Assembly (NCBI GenBank): GCA_963995505.1
Contig: OZ023199.1
Location: forward strand, 4,273,906-4,337,905
Length of the DNA stretch: 64,000 nucleotides
Direction: 5' to 3'
Source of the DNA: Hypericum androsaemum
Lineage: Eukaryota; Streptophyta; Magnoliopsida; Malpighiales; Hypericaceae
Shown: positions 44,791 to 56,122 of the stretch, piece by piece
Numbering within the stretch: the first letter of the stretch is position 1
How the letters are laid out: each line of letters starts with the position of its first letter
The notes under the pieces: model-generated
Seen by the model: the letters and a program-made list of their open reading frames with translations, nothing else
The model's database searches: none
What the model was told of the DNA's origin: nothing
Program-made: the position numbers and the translations under genes

Positions 44791-47369
44791 ATGAACCGGC
44801 TCGTGGCAAGGTCAGTGATCAAGGAACTCCTGGTCAACGGGGGTGCCCGCCAGGGTGGCGCCGGGATCCGGCTGGTTCCAGCTTCCACCCCCGCCGCGTG
44901 GACGACCGACCGCCTACTCACGAGGCCTTTCGGCCGGCTGGACGGCGGCTTCCCGTCCTCGCTCGGCGGGGTGAGTTACTTGAGGATGGTGAGCAGCTCC
45001 TCGTCCTCCTCCTCGTCCTCCTCCGCGGTGGCGGAGAAGGAGGAGAAGGCGGCGGAGAAGGAGACGAAGGTGGTGGCTTCGAGCTACTGGGGGATCTCGA
45101 GGCCGAGGGTCACCAGGGAGGACGGCACCGACTGGCCTTGGAACTGCTTCATGGTAATAGCATATGTTGACCAGCTCGAGCTACGAAAGGATAATTCTTG
45201 AGTGAACTTAGTCAATCGTATTAGTAGATATTCGGATTACATGCTTATAGGTTTACATGTTGTTTAGTGACGCTATAATTCTTGAGTGAACTTAATCCAT
45301 CGTGTTAACAGCAGATAATTCGGATTGCACGCTAATAGCTTAACGCGTTGTCTAGTGACGCGGTAGCTCGTATGAATAAGGCATTTGATTGGCCGGAAAA
45401 TATGTTTCCGAGTTCGAACAAGTATTGGAAAATGCAGAAATCTGTACTAGTTCAAAACTGGTTTATTAGTGTGGTAAACATCTTTGTGTCAATTATGTGG
45501 ACAGTCTTTTATCCGGAAGAAGATATTTCAGCTAAACAAATAGAGTCGAAATATAAAAATTCGTACATGGATGTGGATTCTTTCATGGTCTTGGTCAGTT
45601 GGTATACAATCTTGATCACCCGAGCTTGGAGTGGTGATCTTGTCGTAAGTTGTGTGGGATCGAACATGGTGGATCGGGTTTATCCTAAATCTTTTGCGGC
45701 TACTTTGCCTGCTAAGCCAGCATGTAGCATATATGGATTGATCATTTAGGCAAGTGTATGTGTATGTGTATGTGTATGTGTACGTGGAGAACTTTGTTTA
45801 AGAAGTGGAGTTGATTGAATTTCTGTTTATGGTGTAGCCTTGGGAGTCGTACAGGTCAGATACGTCGATAGATCTGATGAAGCACCACGTTCCAAAGACA
45901 TTCCTGGACAAGTTTGCTTACTGGACGGTCAAGATTCTTCGAGTTCCTACAGATATTTTCTTTCAGGTCAGGTTTGTTTGATTTTCATGCGTTATTCAGA
46001 ATTTGACGAGTTCTGGTGGTCTGGTTAATTAATGCAGAGCAGGGACTGTTTTAGATGATTGTTGTTAACTTTTGCCGCTGATAAGTTTTGATCATCCATT
46101 GCCGAGAACATTTCTTGAAGTTGGCTTCCTAATAATCAATATGCTCCAGTGATGAATTTAAGCTGCTACTAGCAGAAATCTTGTCTATTCTGTTGGCATT
46201 TACCTCTTGAATTGCTTGTGTTTGGGAACTCTAAAAACGCTTGTCGACTCGGTTATCAGATTGATCACTTCAGACTGATTAGTGTGCATTGTGGAAAGGG
46301 GATTCTGTTATTAGCATAAACCACTTCTCGTGTTCAAACTTGCTAACATGTTGTCCGATGATTAATGGTTTATTTTGCTTTACTTGGTGCATGATGAGTG
46401 TGATAAAAGCTACTAGTATATCCTTTCGAGTTGAGGAGCTCGAGATAACCGAGAATGTTGTTACCATTTTCTTGGAACTTGCAGATTCCGAAAATTCTAT
46501 TCTGACATGCCTTTTTTGATTGCTGTAATATATACTAAACTTTGTTCCTCTTGTCGAAGTTTTCACAAATGTTGTGCATTGTATCTCAGAGACGGTATGG
46601 TTGCCGCGCGATGATGTTGGAAACAGTTGCAGCTGTCCCAGGTATGGTAGGAGGGATGCTTCTGCACCTGAGGTCGCTTCGCAAGTTCGAGCACACAGGC
46701 GGTTGGATTAAGGCCTTGCTTGAAGAAGCCGAGAACGAAAGAATGCACTTGATGACAATGGTGGAGCTTGTTCGGCCAAAGTGGTACGAGAGGATGCTGG
46801 TTCTTACAGTGCAGGGGTTGTTCTTCAATGCCTACTTTGTGATCTATCTCCTGTCCCCGAAGGTGGCTCACAGGGTAACAGGCTATTTGGAAGAAGAGGC
46901 CATTCATTCGTATACCGAGTACCTCAAAGACATAAAGAGCGGTAAGATCGAGAACGTTAAGGCTCCCGCTATTGCAATCGACTACTGGAGGTTGCCCAAA
47001 GAAGCTACACTGGAGGATGTCATAACTGTGATCCGTGCCGATGAAGCACATCATCGTGATGTCAACCACTTTGCTTCTGTAAGTATTAGCTCACAAGTTT
47101 TTCTTTGCGGAATCTACTGCAAAAAATTCACATGGAAGGTACATATGAGATGACAGGATTCGGTACGGTACTTATGAAATCGATAAGATTGATATTACCG
47201 AAATTTCTTCTTAAACACGTGTTTGTTCTAGAATGCGATTCTTTAACCAGAAAGAATTCGGTCCAGATGGACGAAGATTTTACTGATTCGACTCGGTTTT
47301 TCGGTGCAGGATGTTCACTACCAGGGCAAGGAACTGAAGGAGTCACCGGCTCCTATTGGCTATCATTGA
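44791..47369 (+). CDS. AOX: Mitochondrial alternative oxidase
   Basis: Four exons: 44791-45153, 45838-45966 (129 bp), 46590-47078 (489 bp), 47310-47369 (57 bp plus stop). These are the canonical plant AOX exon lengths, and all introns are GT-AG. The 346-residue ubiquinol oxidase bypasses complexes III and IV at the inner mitochondrial membrane. The N-terminal 60 residues are Arg/Ser-rich and low in acids, fitting a transit peptide, followed by a ten-residue serine run. Diiron ligands are in place: E175 (LET), E214 and H217 (NERMH), E265 (LEEEA), E316 and H319 (RADEAHH). Regulatory cysteines CysI (C119, in NCFM) and CysII (C169, in YGC) are both present and 50 residues apart, so redox and 2-oxo-acid control should be retained. 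Exon 1 is strikingly GC-rich compared with its surroundings. Sub-family (AOX1 likely) is not certain. Confidence 0.97.
45191..45362. repeat. Direct duplication in AOX intron 1
   Basis: A segment of about 84-88 bp starting ATAATTCTTGAGTGAACTTA and ending CTAGTGACGC occurs twice head-to-tail, with scattered substitutions. It lies just inside intron 1 after the donor site. Confidence 0.85.
45754..45783. repeat. GTGTAT microsatellite in AOX intron 1
   Basis: About five copies of a TGTATG hexamer lie 55 bp upstream of the intron 1 acceptor. Confidence 0.85.
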
Positions 47370-48500
47370 GGGGGCTGCCCATAATGTAACTTCTGTATAT
47401 GCTATGTAATGTAATCGATAAACGCATTCTTAGTGTCACGAGCTAAAACTTTCCCTCGCAAGTTAATCATATGGGTGAGATTTAGGGAATGGCTTCTCTC
47501 TTGAACATAAGATGCTTATATGCCTGTAATTTTTTTCTTATGGATGTACTGGAGTGACCCACGTTAGGTGACGTATATATTGTAATGTTTTAATTTCGTA
47601 AACTTATTTAATTTCTTGTAAATTTATAGAAATTTCTATAAGTTATTTAGATTTTTGTGATTACTTAAAATTGCATGAAGTTGCATGAATCTAAAAGAGT
47701 TTGAAGAAACAGCAGTGACTTTTAAATACTTTATTTTTTTATAAACGCCTTTTGGAACTTCCTTTCAATTTTTCATAAAACTAGTTTAAAATCTTTGTGA
47801 TTCTCGTAATGATAACTCGTCATCAACTCCGTCAAACTATATATTTTATTTTACAGCTTAATTTGATTTATAAGTTATTGGTTAAAAAATCGAGTCTAGT
47901 CTAGCAATGACTCATTTTCTATTTCATATGGAGTAGAAACAGAATACGCTATTTTTTCTTTTTAATTCCATCTTTTCATTCTTGCTTATTTGCGTTTTTT
48001 TTACTTGCAAGTATCTTGTTGCAAATGTAGCTACAAAGATGTAATAAAACCAAGGAGTTTCTCTACTATAGCAAGATAGGCAACCGCTCCTGTTCTCAAC
48101 GGGTTGGATTCAGTGGGGACAAGACTTATCCCGATCAAAGTTTTGGACTTACAGACAAGATTTTTGATGACTATCAGATCTGTAGACACGATTTTTAATG
48201 AAATCTGATGGTTGAAATAAAATCTCCTCTGTAGGGACAACTTTTATGTTGTCCCCACTCAATCCAAAACCGTTCCCAACTAGTAGAACATCATGAACCA
48301 AACGAATTCGTCAAATTCTGTGCAAATTTTGACCCCACCAACTTTATTTTACAAACATGTTTAAATTAATATATTACTAATTACGAGTTACGAGAGTAGA
48401 TAACACTAGGAGACTATATATATTCATATAATAAAAAAGTCAAAACATCACTAAAATGATTTTTCAGAAGTCCACGATAAGTCAAAACATCAAAATTGCT
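47370..48500. other. AOX 3' flank and convergent intergenic DNA
   Basis: This holds the AOX 3' UTR, then sequence homologous to 27836-28340. A MITE-like insert lies at about 48090-48280, with short GGGGACAA/TTGTCCCC inverted ends. No gene is seen. Confidence 0.6.
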
Positions 48501-48626
48501 TCAATGTCCTTGCCCGCAGTTTCTCCTTTGTTGGATCGACTTGCAAATATTGAACACCATGAACCCCAAAAGCAGAAGCAGTATTCCACCCAAAATAAAG
48601 CCTGTCGGCAACCATATTTTATCCAT
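48501..48626 (-). CDS. Single-span microprotein, copy 2 (41 aa)
   Basis: An open frame of 42 codons starting MDKIWLPTGF, with one hydrophobic span of about 18-20 residues (ILGGILLLLLGFMVF) followed by a tail with two cysteines and a basic cluster (KSIQQRRNCGQGH). It shares with copy 1 the leader intron (48631-48752, again 122 nt, donor GTATGTATAC, acceptor CACAG followed by AGCC before the ATG) and more than 500 bp of upstream sequence. The TATA-like box of copies 1 and 3 is eroded here (GGTACTAAAAA near 48842). The gene is convergent with AOX. Function unknown. Confidence 0.6.
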   Translation of the reverse strand: MDKIWLPTGFILGGILLLLLGFMVFNICKSIQQRRNCGQGH

Positions 48627-49747
48627 GGCTCTGTGATAATAATTAAAAACAAAAAAAGACTACAATTAATGTACGAATAAAATTAATTACTTATAAATAC
48701 AAAATAAGCGGAAAATAGAAAATAGATGAGGAAAAAAAATAGTATACATACTCTCGATAGGCAGTCGTTTGCTTCAACGTCAACCTTGGAGCTGAGAGCT
48801 TTTTATTTTATGCTTGACGGTTGTTGGTTCTTACAGGGTAGGGTACTAAAAATCGGTGGATGCTAGGGTCACTAATTAGTAAAATTATAAAGTCCTGAAT
48901 ATTTCTAAAAAGGAAAAAAAAATTGTATGGTTCCGAATTTAATGTGAGATTCTGTCTAATTAAGGTTCACAACTTATCGGAAAATCTTTCTTATTTGGTT
49001 TGCCATTAATAAAAAGCAAATCAAATTTAATTCACCCTCTTTCAGAGGGGGCCTTTCGAGAGCATTTGCACACGATTGGTAATAATAGTTTCCATTTTTG
49101 CGAATATTGGAAGGTGATAATTGCGTCAGAACACAGAGGGGGAGGAGACTATATGGGACTAGGCCAAAATAGGAAAATTTAGTTCCCATTGGGGTGCTTT
49201 GGTTTAGGTATTTCCGTAATTGTTCCCTTAACATATTAATTTAATTTTTCTCTCTTTTTAAATCCTTTCTAGGAATTTATTTCTTTTCGGGTGGTTGTTT
49301 AGCAATTTATTTTTTTTCGGGCATGATTTTAGGAATTTAGTTGGATTCTCGTGTTCAGAATGAAATAATTATTGTTTAGCCAACTTAGTCAAATTTTAAT
49401 CCTGTTTAATGCTTATTGGTCTTACCAGTTCATGAACTACCGGAAAACAATTGTGAGAGATACTTGTCACATTTCTACCAAAAAAAAACACTTGTCGCAT
49501 GATTTTAAGCAATGACTTGGAGGTTGACCCAAAATTCTTCTGTCATTCAGTATTAACCGGTACAATCAATTGGGTTGTTGGTTGGATCCAAAATTTTTTG
49601 TTGGACCTTGGGCCCAATAGGCAATTATTATTGTGCCTAATTGGGCCCGGGCCCATTAGGCCCAAAAAGTTGTGTTGAATGGGCCGGTCAACGCGGCCAC
49701 GCAAGCGCCACGTCAGCGTGACGTGGCGCTTGCGTCACATGTGGTAG

Positions 49748-49930
49748 CCCACGTGGCGCCACGTGGCAAATCTAGGGGTAGCCTTGTCACGTGGTGTGCC
49801 GCGTGGCGGGCATGCGGTCCGAAGCGCCACGTGGCAAAGCTATGTGTCGCCTTGCCACGTGGCGGACACGCGGTCTGAGGCACCACGTGGCACGCCACGT
49901 GTCAGACGTGTGGCCAAAATGCCACGTGGC
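49748..49930. promoter_or_regulatory. Cluster of eight G-boxes in the 5' LTR
   Basis: CACGTG occurs eight times in about 180 bp, mostly as GCCACGTGGC, an ABRE/G-box that binds bZIP and bHLH factors (ABA, light and drought responses). A TATAAAAGG box follows at 49955. The 3' LTR has an independent arrangement, also with eight copies (54004-54155) and a TATA at 54175. Confidence 0.85.
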
Positions 49931-50240
49931 GCCTTTTGGTCGTCCGGATTTCCCTATAAAAGGGGAAATCTGGCTGGATCAATTTGTAACTTTTCCCACA
50001 ACCACTCAATAAGAAAGGAAAATTCTGGATCAGTTCCAGAATTTTAATCAGATTTTCGATAAAAGGAAATCTCGTGAAAATCGATTACGAATCAGTTCAA
50101 ACGTGATCGTAATTCGACCAGTGTGAAGAAGTTGTGGACCCGAGCCTGTGGACCTCTTACTTCAACAAGTAAGTGATTTATTATTAACGAATTAGTTTAT
50201 TAATTAAACAGGTTTAACACGTAATTACTCGTTAATTACG

Positions 50241-52895
50241 CTACAATTAGTCCATTCTGACATATGTGGTCCAATGAACGTGAGGGCAAGGCATGGAGCA
50301 TATTACTTCATCACCTTTATTGACGACTATACTAGATATGGTATGATATACCTGATTTCTCACAAGTCTGAAGCCTTAAACTGCTTCGTGACATACATGA
50401 GTTTTGTTGAGAATCAGAAGGATAGAAAGATAAAGGCCTTACGAACTGATCGTGGCCGTGAATATCTTTCTGATGAGTTCAAAGCTCTATGCATTGAAAA
50501 AGGAATTGAACATCAGTTGTCCATTCCTTATACACCACAGCAAAATGGAGTTGCTGAAAGAAGGAATAGAACCCTTCTTGATATGGTTAGATCGATGATG
50601 GCAGAGGCAAATTTGCCTATATCATTCTATGGAGATGCGCTCCTGACTGCCGCATATGTTCTAAACCGTGTTCCCTCTAAGTCTGTTACAGCCACTCCTT
50701 ACGAAATATGGACAGATCGGAAGCCCGATTTATCCTATTTTAAGCCATGGGGGTGTGCGTCCTATGTCCATTCTACCTCAAGTACTTTCGGTAAATTAGG
50801 ACCGAGAGGTAAAAAAAGTATCTTTATAAGATACCCAGAGGTATCTAAAGGGTATGTGTTCGTGGGTGAACTGGACAATGGACATGTAACAGAATTTGAA
50901 TCACGTGATGTCACCTTTTTGGAGAATGAATTTCCAAAGTTGGGAGAGGTTAGTAGTGACCTTACCCTTTATGAGACAAATGAACCAGATTCATCTGGAT
51001 CACTTCTTCCGAGTGGGAGAATTGAGGAGGAAGATAGAGATTTTTCAACTCAAAATGATCCGGAAGGTCGTGATCTGAGTCCTGAAAGGGAGGTAATTCC
51101 TTATTCCAGTGGGAGTACGGTATTTCCACCCAGTGGGAGTGCGATTCCTGGATATGATGAATATATGAGAGATGTTTATCAAAATCGGGAATACCGTAGG
51201 TCTAGCAGAACTAGCATACCACGCCGACGATTTGACATCGAAGGCGAGGCTAATGCATTCTTGGTATCACTAAAAAAATTTGGTGGTCCAAGTGAAATTC
51301 TTCTGGCCATCCTGCAGGATGAAGATGAACCTAAAAATGTATCTGGAGCATTGTCATCTCCAAAACGTGATGAATGGATGAATGCAATGGATGAAGAAAT
51401 GTCTTCTATGATCAAAAACCAGGTTTGGGATCTGGTTGACCTACCTAAGGGGCGGAGGGCAATTGGGAATAAGTGGATTCTCAAAATCAAGCGCAATGCA
51501 GATGGCAGTATCGAAAGATACAAAGCGCGTTTGGTTGCCCAAGGATTTAAACAACAGGCTGGGATAGACTATGAGGAGACTTTTGCACCTGTTGTTAGAT
51601 TTATGTCAATTAGGGTCATTTTAGCTATGGTTGCTAACATGAATTTAGAATTACATCAAATGGATGTAAAGACTACTTTTCTCCACGGAGAATTGGATGA
51701 AGAAATCTATATGATTCAGCCTGAGGGCTACATTCAAAAAGGCTACGAACACAAAGTTTGCAAATTGAATAGATCAATTTATGGCCTTAAGCAGTTGTCT
51801 AGACAGTGGTATATTCGCTTTTATAATACGATCATGCAGCATGATTTTATAATGATAGACGAAGATCACTGTGTGTATGTTAAGCGATCAGGAAAGAAGT
51901 TTGTTATCATCACCTGGTATGTTGATGACATACTTTTAGCTGGAAATGACATGGGATTTCTTGTCAAAATCAAAGATTCGTTATCTTCCAAATTTGAAAT
52001 GAAAGACATGGGTGAAGCAGATTACATACTCGGAGTTAAGATTTCGAGGAATCGTTCGAAAAGAATAGTGTCTCTTTCACAAGAGACATATATTCGCAAA
52101 GTAGTAAAACATTTCAATTGTGATCACAGTAACCTAAAGTATGTCCCATTGGTTAAAGGTAATAATTTGTGTAAGGACATGTGCCCAAAAATAGCTAAAC
52201 AACGTAGGGACATGGAGAAGATTCCTTATACCAATGCAGTTGGATGCCTGATGTACGCAATGTTGTATACTAGACCTGACATTTCCTATGCTGTTGGGAT
52301 AGCAAGCAGATATCAGTCTGATCCAGGCAGTGCTCACTGGAAGGCTGTCAAAGGGATTTTGAAATATTTAAATACTACTGCAGAATACTCCTTGTGCTAT
52401 CAAGGCCGTGACCTGATATTGAGTGGCTATACTGATGCTGATTGGGGAGGTGATGTGGATAAGAAAAAGTCTACATCTGGATTTGTTTTCTTGTTGAATG
52501 GGGGTGCTGTCTCATGGAGCAGTAAGAAGCAAACATGTGTATCCCTGTCAACAATGGAAGCAGAATATGTAGCTTCAGCTTATGCTGCACAAGAAGCGAT
52601 ATGGTTGAAGAGATTCTTAAGCCATCTCTCCCTGATCAACTCGACGGAGCCAGTGAGTATATTCTGCGACAACCAGACAGCTATAGCATATGCTAAGGAT
52701 CCTAGATTCCATAGCAGAGCTAAGCATATAGATATTAAATTTCACTTTGTGAGAAATTTAATAAAATATAAAGAACTGTGTATGAAACACATATCTACAC
52801 GAGATATGACCGCAGATCCAATGACTAAAGCATTACCTCGAGAAGTGTTCGAGAAACATGTTAAGTCACTGGGTTTACGACGGTTTCATTTGTAA
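50241..52895 (+). CDS. Copia pol remnant: integrase core, reverse transcriptase, RNase H
   Basis: The reading frame is open from the LTR junction at 50241; its first ATG is at 50274, giving 873 residues. The integrase core shows the first Asp in HSDICGPM (just before that ATG), the second in LRTDRGREYLS, and the Glu in the NGVAERRNRT block. Reverse transcriptase follows, with the YVDD active site at residues 549-552, then RNase H with YTDADWGG, MEAEYVA and a DNQTAI block. No stop or frameshift is present, but without gag and protease the element is defective in cis. This is an ordinary Ty1/copia polyprotein fragment. Confidence 0.95.
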   Translation, partial: LQLVHSDICGPMNVRARHGAYYFITFIDDYTRYGMIYLISHKSEALNCFVTYMSFVENQKDRKIKALRTDRGREYLSDEFKALCIEKGIEHQLSIPYTPQQNGVAERRNRTLLDMVRSMMAEANLPISFYGDALLTAAYVLNRVPSKSVTATPYEIWTDRKPDLSYFKPWGCASYVHSTSSTFGKLGPRGKKSIFIRYPEVSKGYVFVGELDNGHVTEFESRDVTFLENEFPKLGEVSSDLTLYETNEPDSSGSLLPSGRIEEEDRDFSTQNDPEGRDLSPEREVIPYSSGSTVFPPSGSAIPGYDEYMRDVYQNREYRRSSRTSIPRRRFDIEGEANAFLVSLKKFGGPSEILLAILQDEDEPKNVSGALSSPKRDEWMNAMDEEMSSMIKNQVWDLVDLPKGRRAIGNKWILKIKRNADGSIERYKARLVAQGFKQQAGIDYEETFAPVVRFMSIRVILAMVANMNLELHQMDVKTTFLHGELDEEIYMIQPEGYIQKGYEHKVCKLNRSIYGLKQLSRQWYIRFYNTIMQHDFIMIDEDHCVYVKRSGKKFVIITWYVDDILLAGNDMGFLVKIKDSLSSKFEMKDMGEADYILGVKISRNRSKRIVSLSQETYIRKVVKHFNCDHSNLKYVPLVKGNNLCKDMCPKIAKQRRDMEKIPYTNAVGCLMYAMLYTRPDISYAVGIASRYQSDPGSAHWKAVKGILKYLNTTAEYSLCYQGRDLILSGYTDADWGGDVDKKKSTSGFVFLLNGGAVSWSSKKQTCVSLSTMEAEYVASAYAAQEAIWLKRFLSHLSLINSTEPVSIFCDNQTAIAYAKDPRFHSRAKHIDIKFHFVRNLIKYKELCMKHISTRDMTADPMTKALPREVFEKHVKSLGLRRFHL

Positions 52896-53838
52896 TCCGA
52901 TTAGTTAGAATAAAGAAATTTTTATTTGGCAATATGAGTTAAATGTGAAACATGTCGGACAGAGAAGTAGCCCACTCACACGAGTGTTTACCTCAGTGGG
53001 AGTTAAGAAGTTGATTCCTAGATGAGATGAGGCAGTTATTGGACATACATAAGTGCATGTCCTATGGCGGAATGCCGTCTTGCTTAAGAGCAAGTTTCCT
53101 TATGGGATGCAGGAATAAGTTGCTGCATTTGGATTTTCTACAATCCATATGATAAGATATAAGTGGAACTTATCATACTGTCTGTCCTATTAGCCTAGAG
53201 TTAATCTAAGGCTGATACTCTAGTATGGTGTTAAATGACATGTGTTCTTTGAAAAAAGAATATACACCGTAACACGTGATCAGTATCATGTGTGCTACTC
53301 GACCACTGGATGGGATAAAAATGTTGAGTGATTTCACAATCCCTGGTGTGAGACCAATTTTCGAGAATTGTGATTCCCGAAACCTACCCTTAAGATCCTA
53401 AACGTATTCTGGAAGTATGATCCAGTGCTGCTAGCTTGGAAAGTTCATGAAAAGGGAATGGCATAGCGATTCGACCTGGCAGGGCTGACCAGAAAAGCAG
53501 GTTGTATCATTATGAAAGGAATATAGTTAAGGGAGAAGGAACTATGTTCATCACATTCTGAGTTTCGTGGTTCAGGTGCACCAATTGTATTGAAAAGTAT
53601 AGTAGTGAACCCGAATATAATTGTTTGAAATCACTGATGTGAACAATGGAATGTGACATGAGTCCTGGGGTAATAGCATACATTATACAAGAAGGTTGTC
53701 GAGATGCTACTATTCAAGTAGCCTGAGTGTCTGTGCTCTTGAATTTGGCTTAACATACTCGACGTGTGCTGGTCGCACGAAATCCTTTGAAGAAATCTGA
53801 TAACTGTTGATCAAGGTCAATAATAATTGAGTGGGAGA

Positions 53839-54465
53839 TGTTGGACCTTGGGCCCAATAGGTAATTATTATTGTGCCTAATTGGGCCCGGGCCCATTAGG
53901 CCCAAAAAGTTGGGTTGAATGGGCCGGTCAACCCGCGTTGACCGGCCCAAGCCACGCAAGCACCACGTCAGCATGACGTGGCGCTGACGTCACATGTGGC
54001 AACCCACGTGGCGCACCACGCGGCACCACGTGGCAAAGCTGGGGGTAGCCTTGCCACGTGGCGGACACGCGGCCTGAGGCACCACGTGGCATGCCACGTG
54101 TCGGACGTGTGGCCCAAAATGCCACGTGGCGGCACGTGGCGACACGTGGCGCCTTTTGGTCGTCCGGATTTCCCTATAAAAGGGGAAATCCGACTGGATC
54201 AATTTGTAACTTTTCCTACAACCACTCAATAAGAAAGGAAAATTCCGGATCAGTTCCAGAATTTTAATCAGATTTTCGATAAAAGGAAATCTCGTGAAAA
54301 TCGATTACGGATCCGTTCAAACGTGATCGTAATTCGACCAGTGCGAAGAAGTTGTGGATCCGAGCCTGTGGACCTCTTACTTCAACAAGTAAGTGATTTA
54401 TTATTAACAAATTAGTTTGTTAATTAAACAGGTTTAATACGTAATTATTCGTTAATTACGCGTCA
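53839..54465 (+). repeat. 3' LTR of the Copia element
   Basis: It matches 49599-50240 and begins TGTTGGACCTTGGG. It has a short extra segment forming an inverted GGCCGGTCAA/TTGACCGGCC near 53923-53948 and differently arranged G-box repeats. The right boundary is taken at the last base shared with the 5' LTR (54460) or at the following CA (54465). Confidence 0.9.
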
Positions 54466-55224
54466 AAACCGTTATTTTTAAATACAAAAATATTTTTTTT
54501 TAATTGAGTATTAAAATAGCAAATATTTGTGATCTTCAAGTTGCGGCTGGACCGACGATCAGACCACATCTTTGAAAGCCATGCTTGTCCGAGTTCTATC
54601 GCACAACGCGATCTCCAAAAAAACTTCAAATAATCGTTATCAAACTAGCCAACAAATGGAAGTCAACTAAGAAACTTAGAGACTTGGGAACGAAAAAATA
54701 TTGACTTTGAATCTTCCAACAGAGAACTTAATTAGTTAGGGATAAGTGACAATGTGACATGCACAAATACCTCCAACAAAGTTGAAGAAGAGCGGGAATT
54801 TGATTTCGGGAAGATATAATAGCAAGAAAAAAATCTCGAATCTGCATCTAAAATGCCTTCCTAGTCAAAATTCAGGTTTGAGCTAGAGTTCTATACGTTT
54901 TTGAGAATTCTGAGGAACCTTAAGAGTTGTAACAAATCACTGTTGGGTTGTCCTTTATAATGAATTAATATGGAATCGAATTCTTGAAGTATTCTCCAAT
55001 GTCCAAATGAATATCTAATTGATCCAAAGGGATTATTCTAAAAAAAATTAATTCAAAGGGATGGTTGCTATTTATTTGTTGAACTGGAAATTAAGTGGAA
55101 CTCTAAATATAATTGTCTATCTGAAAGTTTTTTGAAATTGTTCTGCAATAAGAGAACAATTTCTCATTCTATATCTTCCTAATTTCTTATCTCTCCAAGC
55201 GTGCTAAGTGCTAAATTATTTTCC

Positions 55225-55749
55225 GGAAAAGTTCACTAAAGTACCTTGTAGTTTCATACTTTTTTACCTTAGTACATGTGGTTTGACTTTTTCTTTTTAG
55301 GTGACAGAGGTTTCGAAAAGTGACATTTTTTGTGACAAATTATTAACCATGGTTAATTTTTCCAACCACACCATACACATAGATGCCACATCATCACCAC
55401 GTCATATTTTTATATCCTAAGTGGCGATGACGTGACAAAATTACAAAATCTCAAAAGTCAAAATTATAAAATCGCCACATCGCCAAAATTTTTATAATTA
55501 GGGTTAGAAAAATAAAGAGATTAGAATTTTATAATTTTGCCACATCATCGCCACGTAGGATATAAAAAATACGATGTGGCAATGATGTGGCATTGATGTG
55601 TATGGTCAGGTTAGAAAAATTAACCCCGGTTAAAAATCTGTCACCAAACATGTCATTTTTCGAAACCTCTGTCACCTGAAAAAAATCAAACTACAGGGTA
55701 CTATAGTAACAAAGTGTGAAACTACATGGTACTTTAGTGAACTTTTATC
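55225..55749. mobile_element. TIR element (MITE-like)
   Basis: The left end GGAAAAGTTCACTAAAGTACC and right end (reverse complement GATAAAAGTTCACTAAAGTACC) are inverted and remain similar for about 100 bp, with a second inverted block around TTCGAAA/TTTCGAAA. The flanks ATTATTTTC and ATTATTTCG resemble a decayed 9-bp duplication. Its termini resemble those at 41913 and 42305, so all three probably belong to one superfamily. Confidence 0.8.
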
Positions 55750-56000
55750 ATTATTTCGCTACGATTGTTTTTATATACAATGGTTTAGTTCTCATAATGC
55801 TATTTTTAATTTTAATATTTAAATCTAAAATTTATTAACAAATTTAAGTATATTATCACTTGAAAGAGCTCTCTATAGTCCGTGTTATCAAGGAATGAAT
55901 CTTCGACACAAAAAAACACTGTATGACCCTAATAATAGAAGTTTTTTTATAAGTATCCTAATTAGCTTTGATACTTAGATTTGATAAGTACCGTAAGGAG

Positions 56001-56122
56001 AGATAATTCCTCCATAATGTAATGAGCCACTAATAATAAAGTTAAGTAGAAATAATTCCTCCATAATGTAATGAGCCACTAATAATAAAATTAAGTAGAG
56101 ATAATTCCTCCATAATGCAATG
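56001..56122. repeat. 49-bp tandem repeat, 2.5 copies
   Basis: The unit begins AGATAATTCCTCCATAATGT; copies start at 56001, 56050 and 56099, with one or two substitutions each. The array lies about 270 bp beyond the 3' end of microprotein gene 3. Confidence 0.92.

Larger units (their letters stand above)
49599..54465 (+). mobile_element. Copia LTR retrotransposon with gag-protease deleted
   Basis: LTRs lie at 49599-50240 and 53839-54460 (possibly to 54465), both starting TGTTGGACCTTGGGCCC. They differ mainly by indels in a G-box-rich block. A purine tract (GAGTGGGAGA) precedes the 3' LTR. The 5' LTR is followed directly by the integrase catalytic core, so primer-binding site, gag, protease and the integrase zinc finger are missing. 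A 943-bp noncoding stretch separates pol from the 3' LTR. A target duplication is not clear. The element interrupts the segment shared with 27836-29380. Confidence 0.93.

Noticed and set aside
46563..47069. 168-codon minus-strand frame opposite AOX exon 3
   Set aside because: It is a shadow of the AOX coding strand, whose exon length, motifs and splice sites are unambiguous.
49672..50047. Overlapping GC-rich open frames in the 5' LTR (and the same at 53928-54267)
   Set aside because: They lie in the G-box repeats of the LTRs, occur in several frames on both strands, and are not conserved as protein between the two LTRs.
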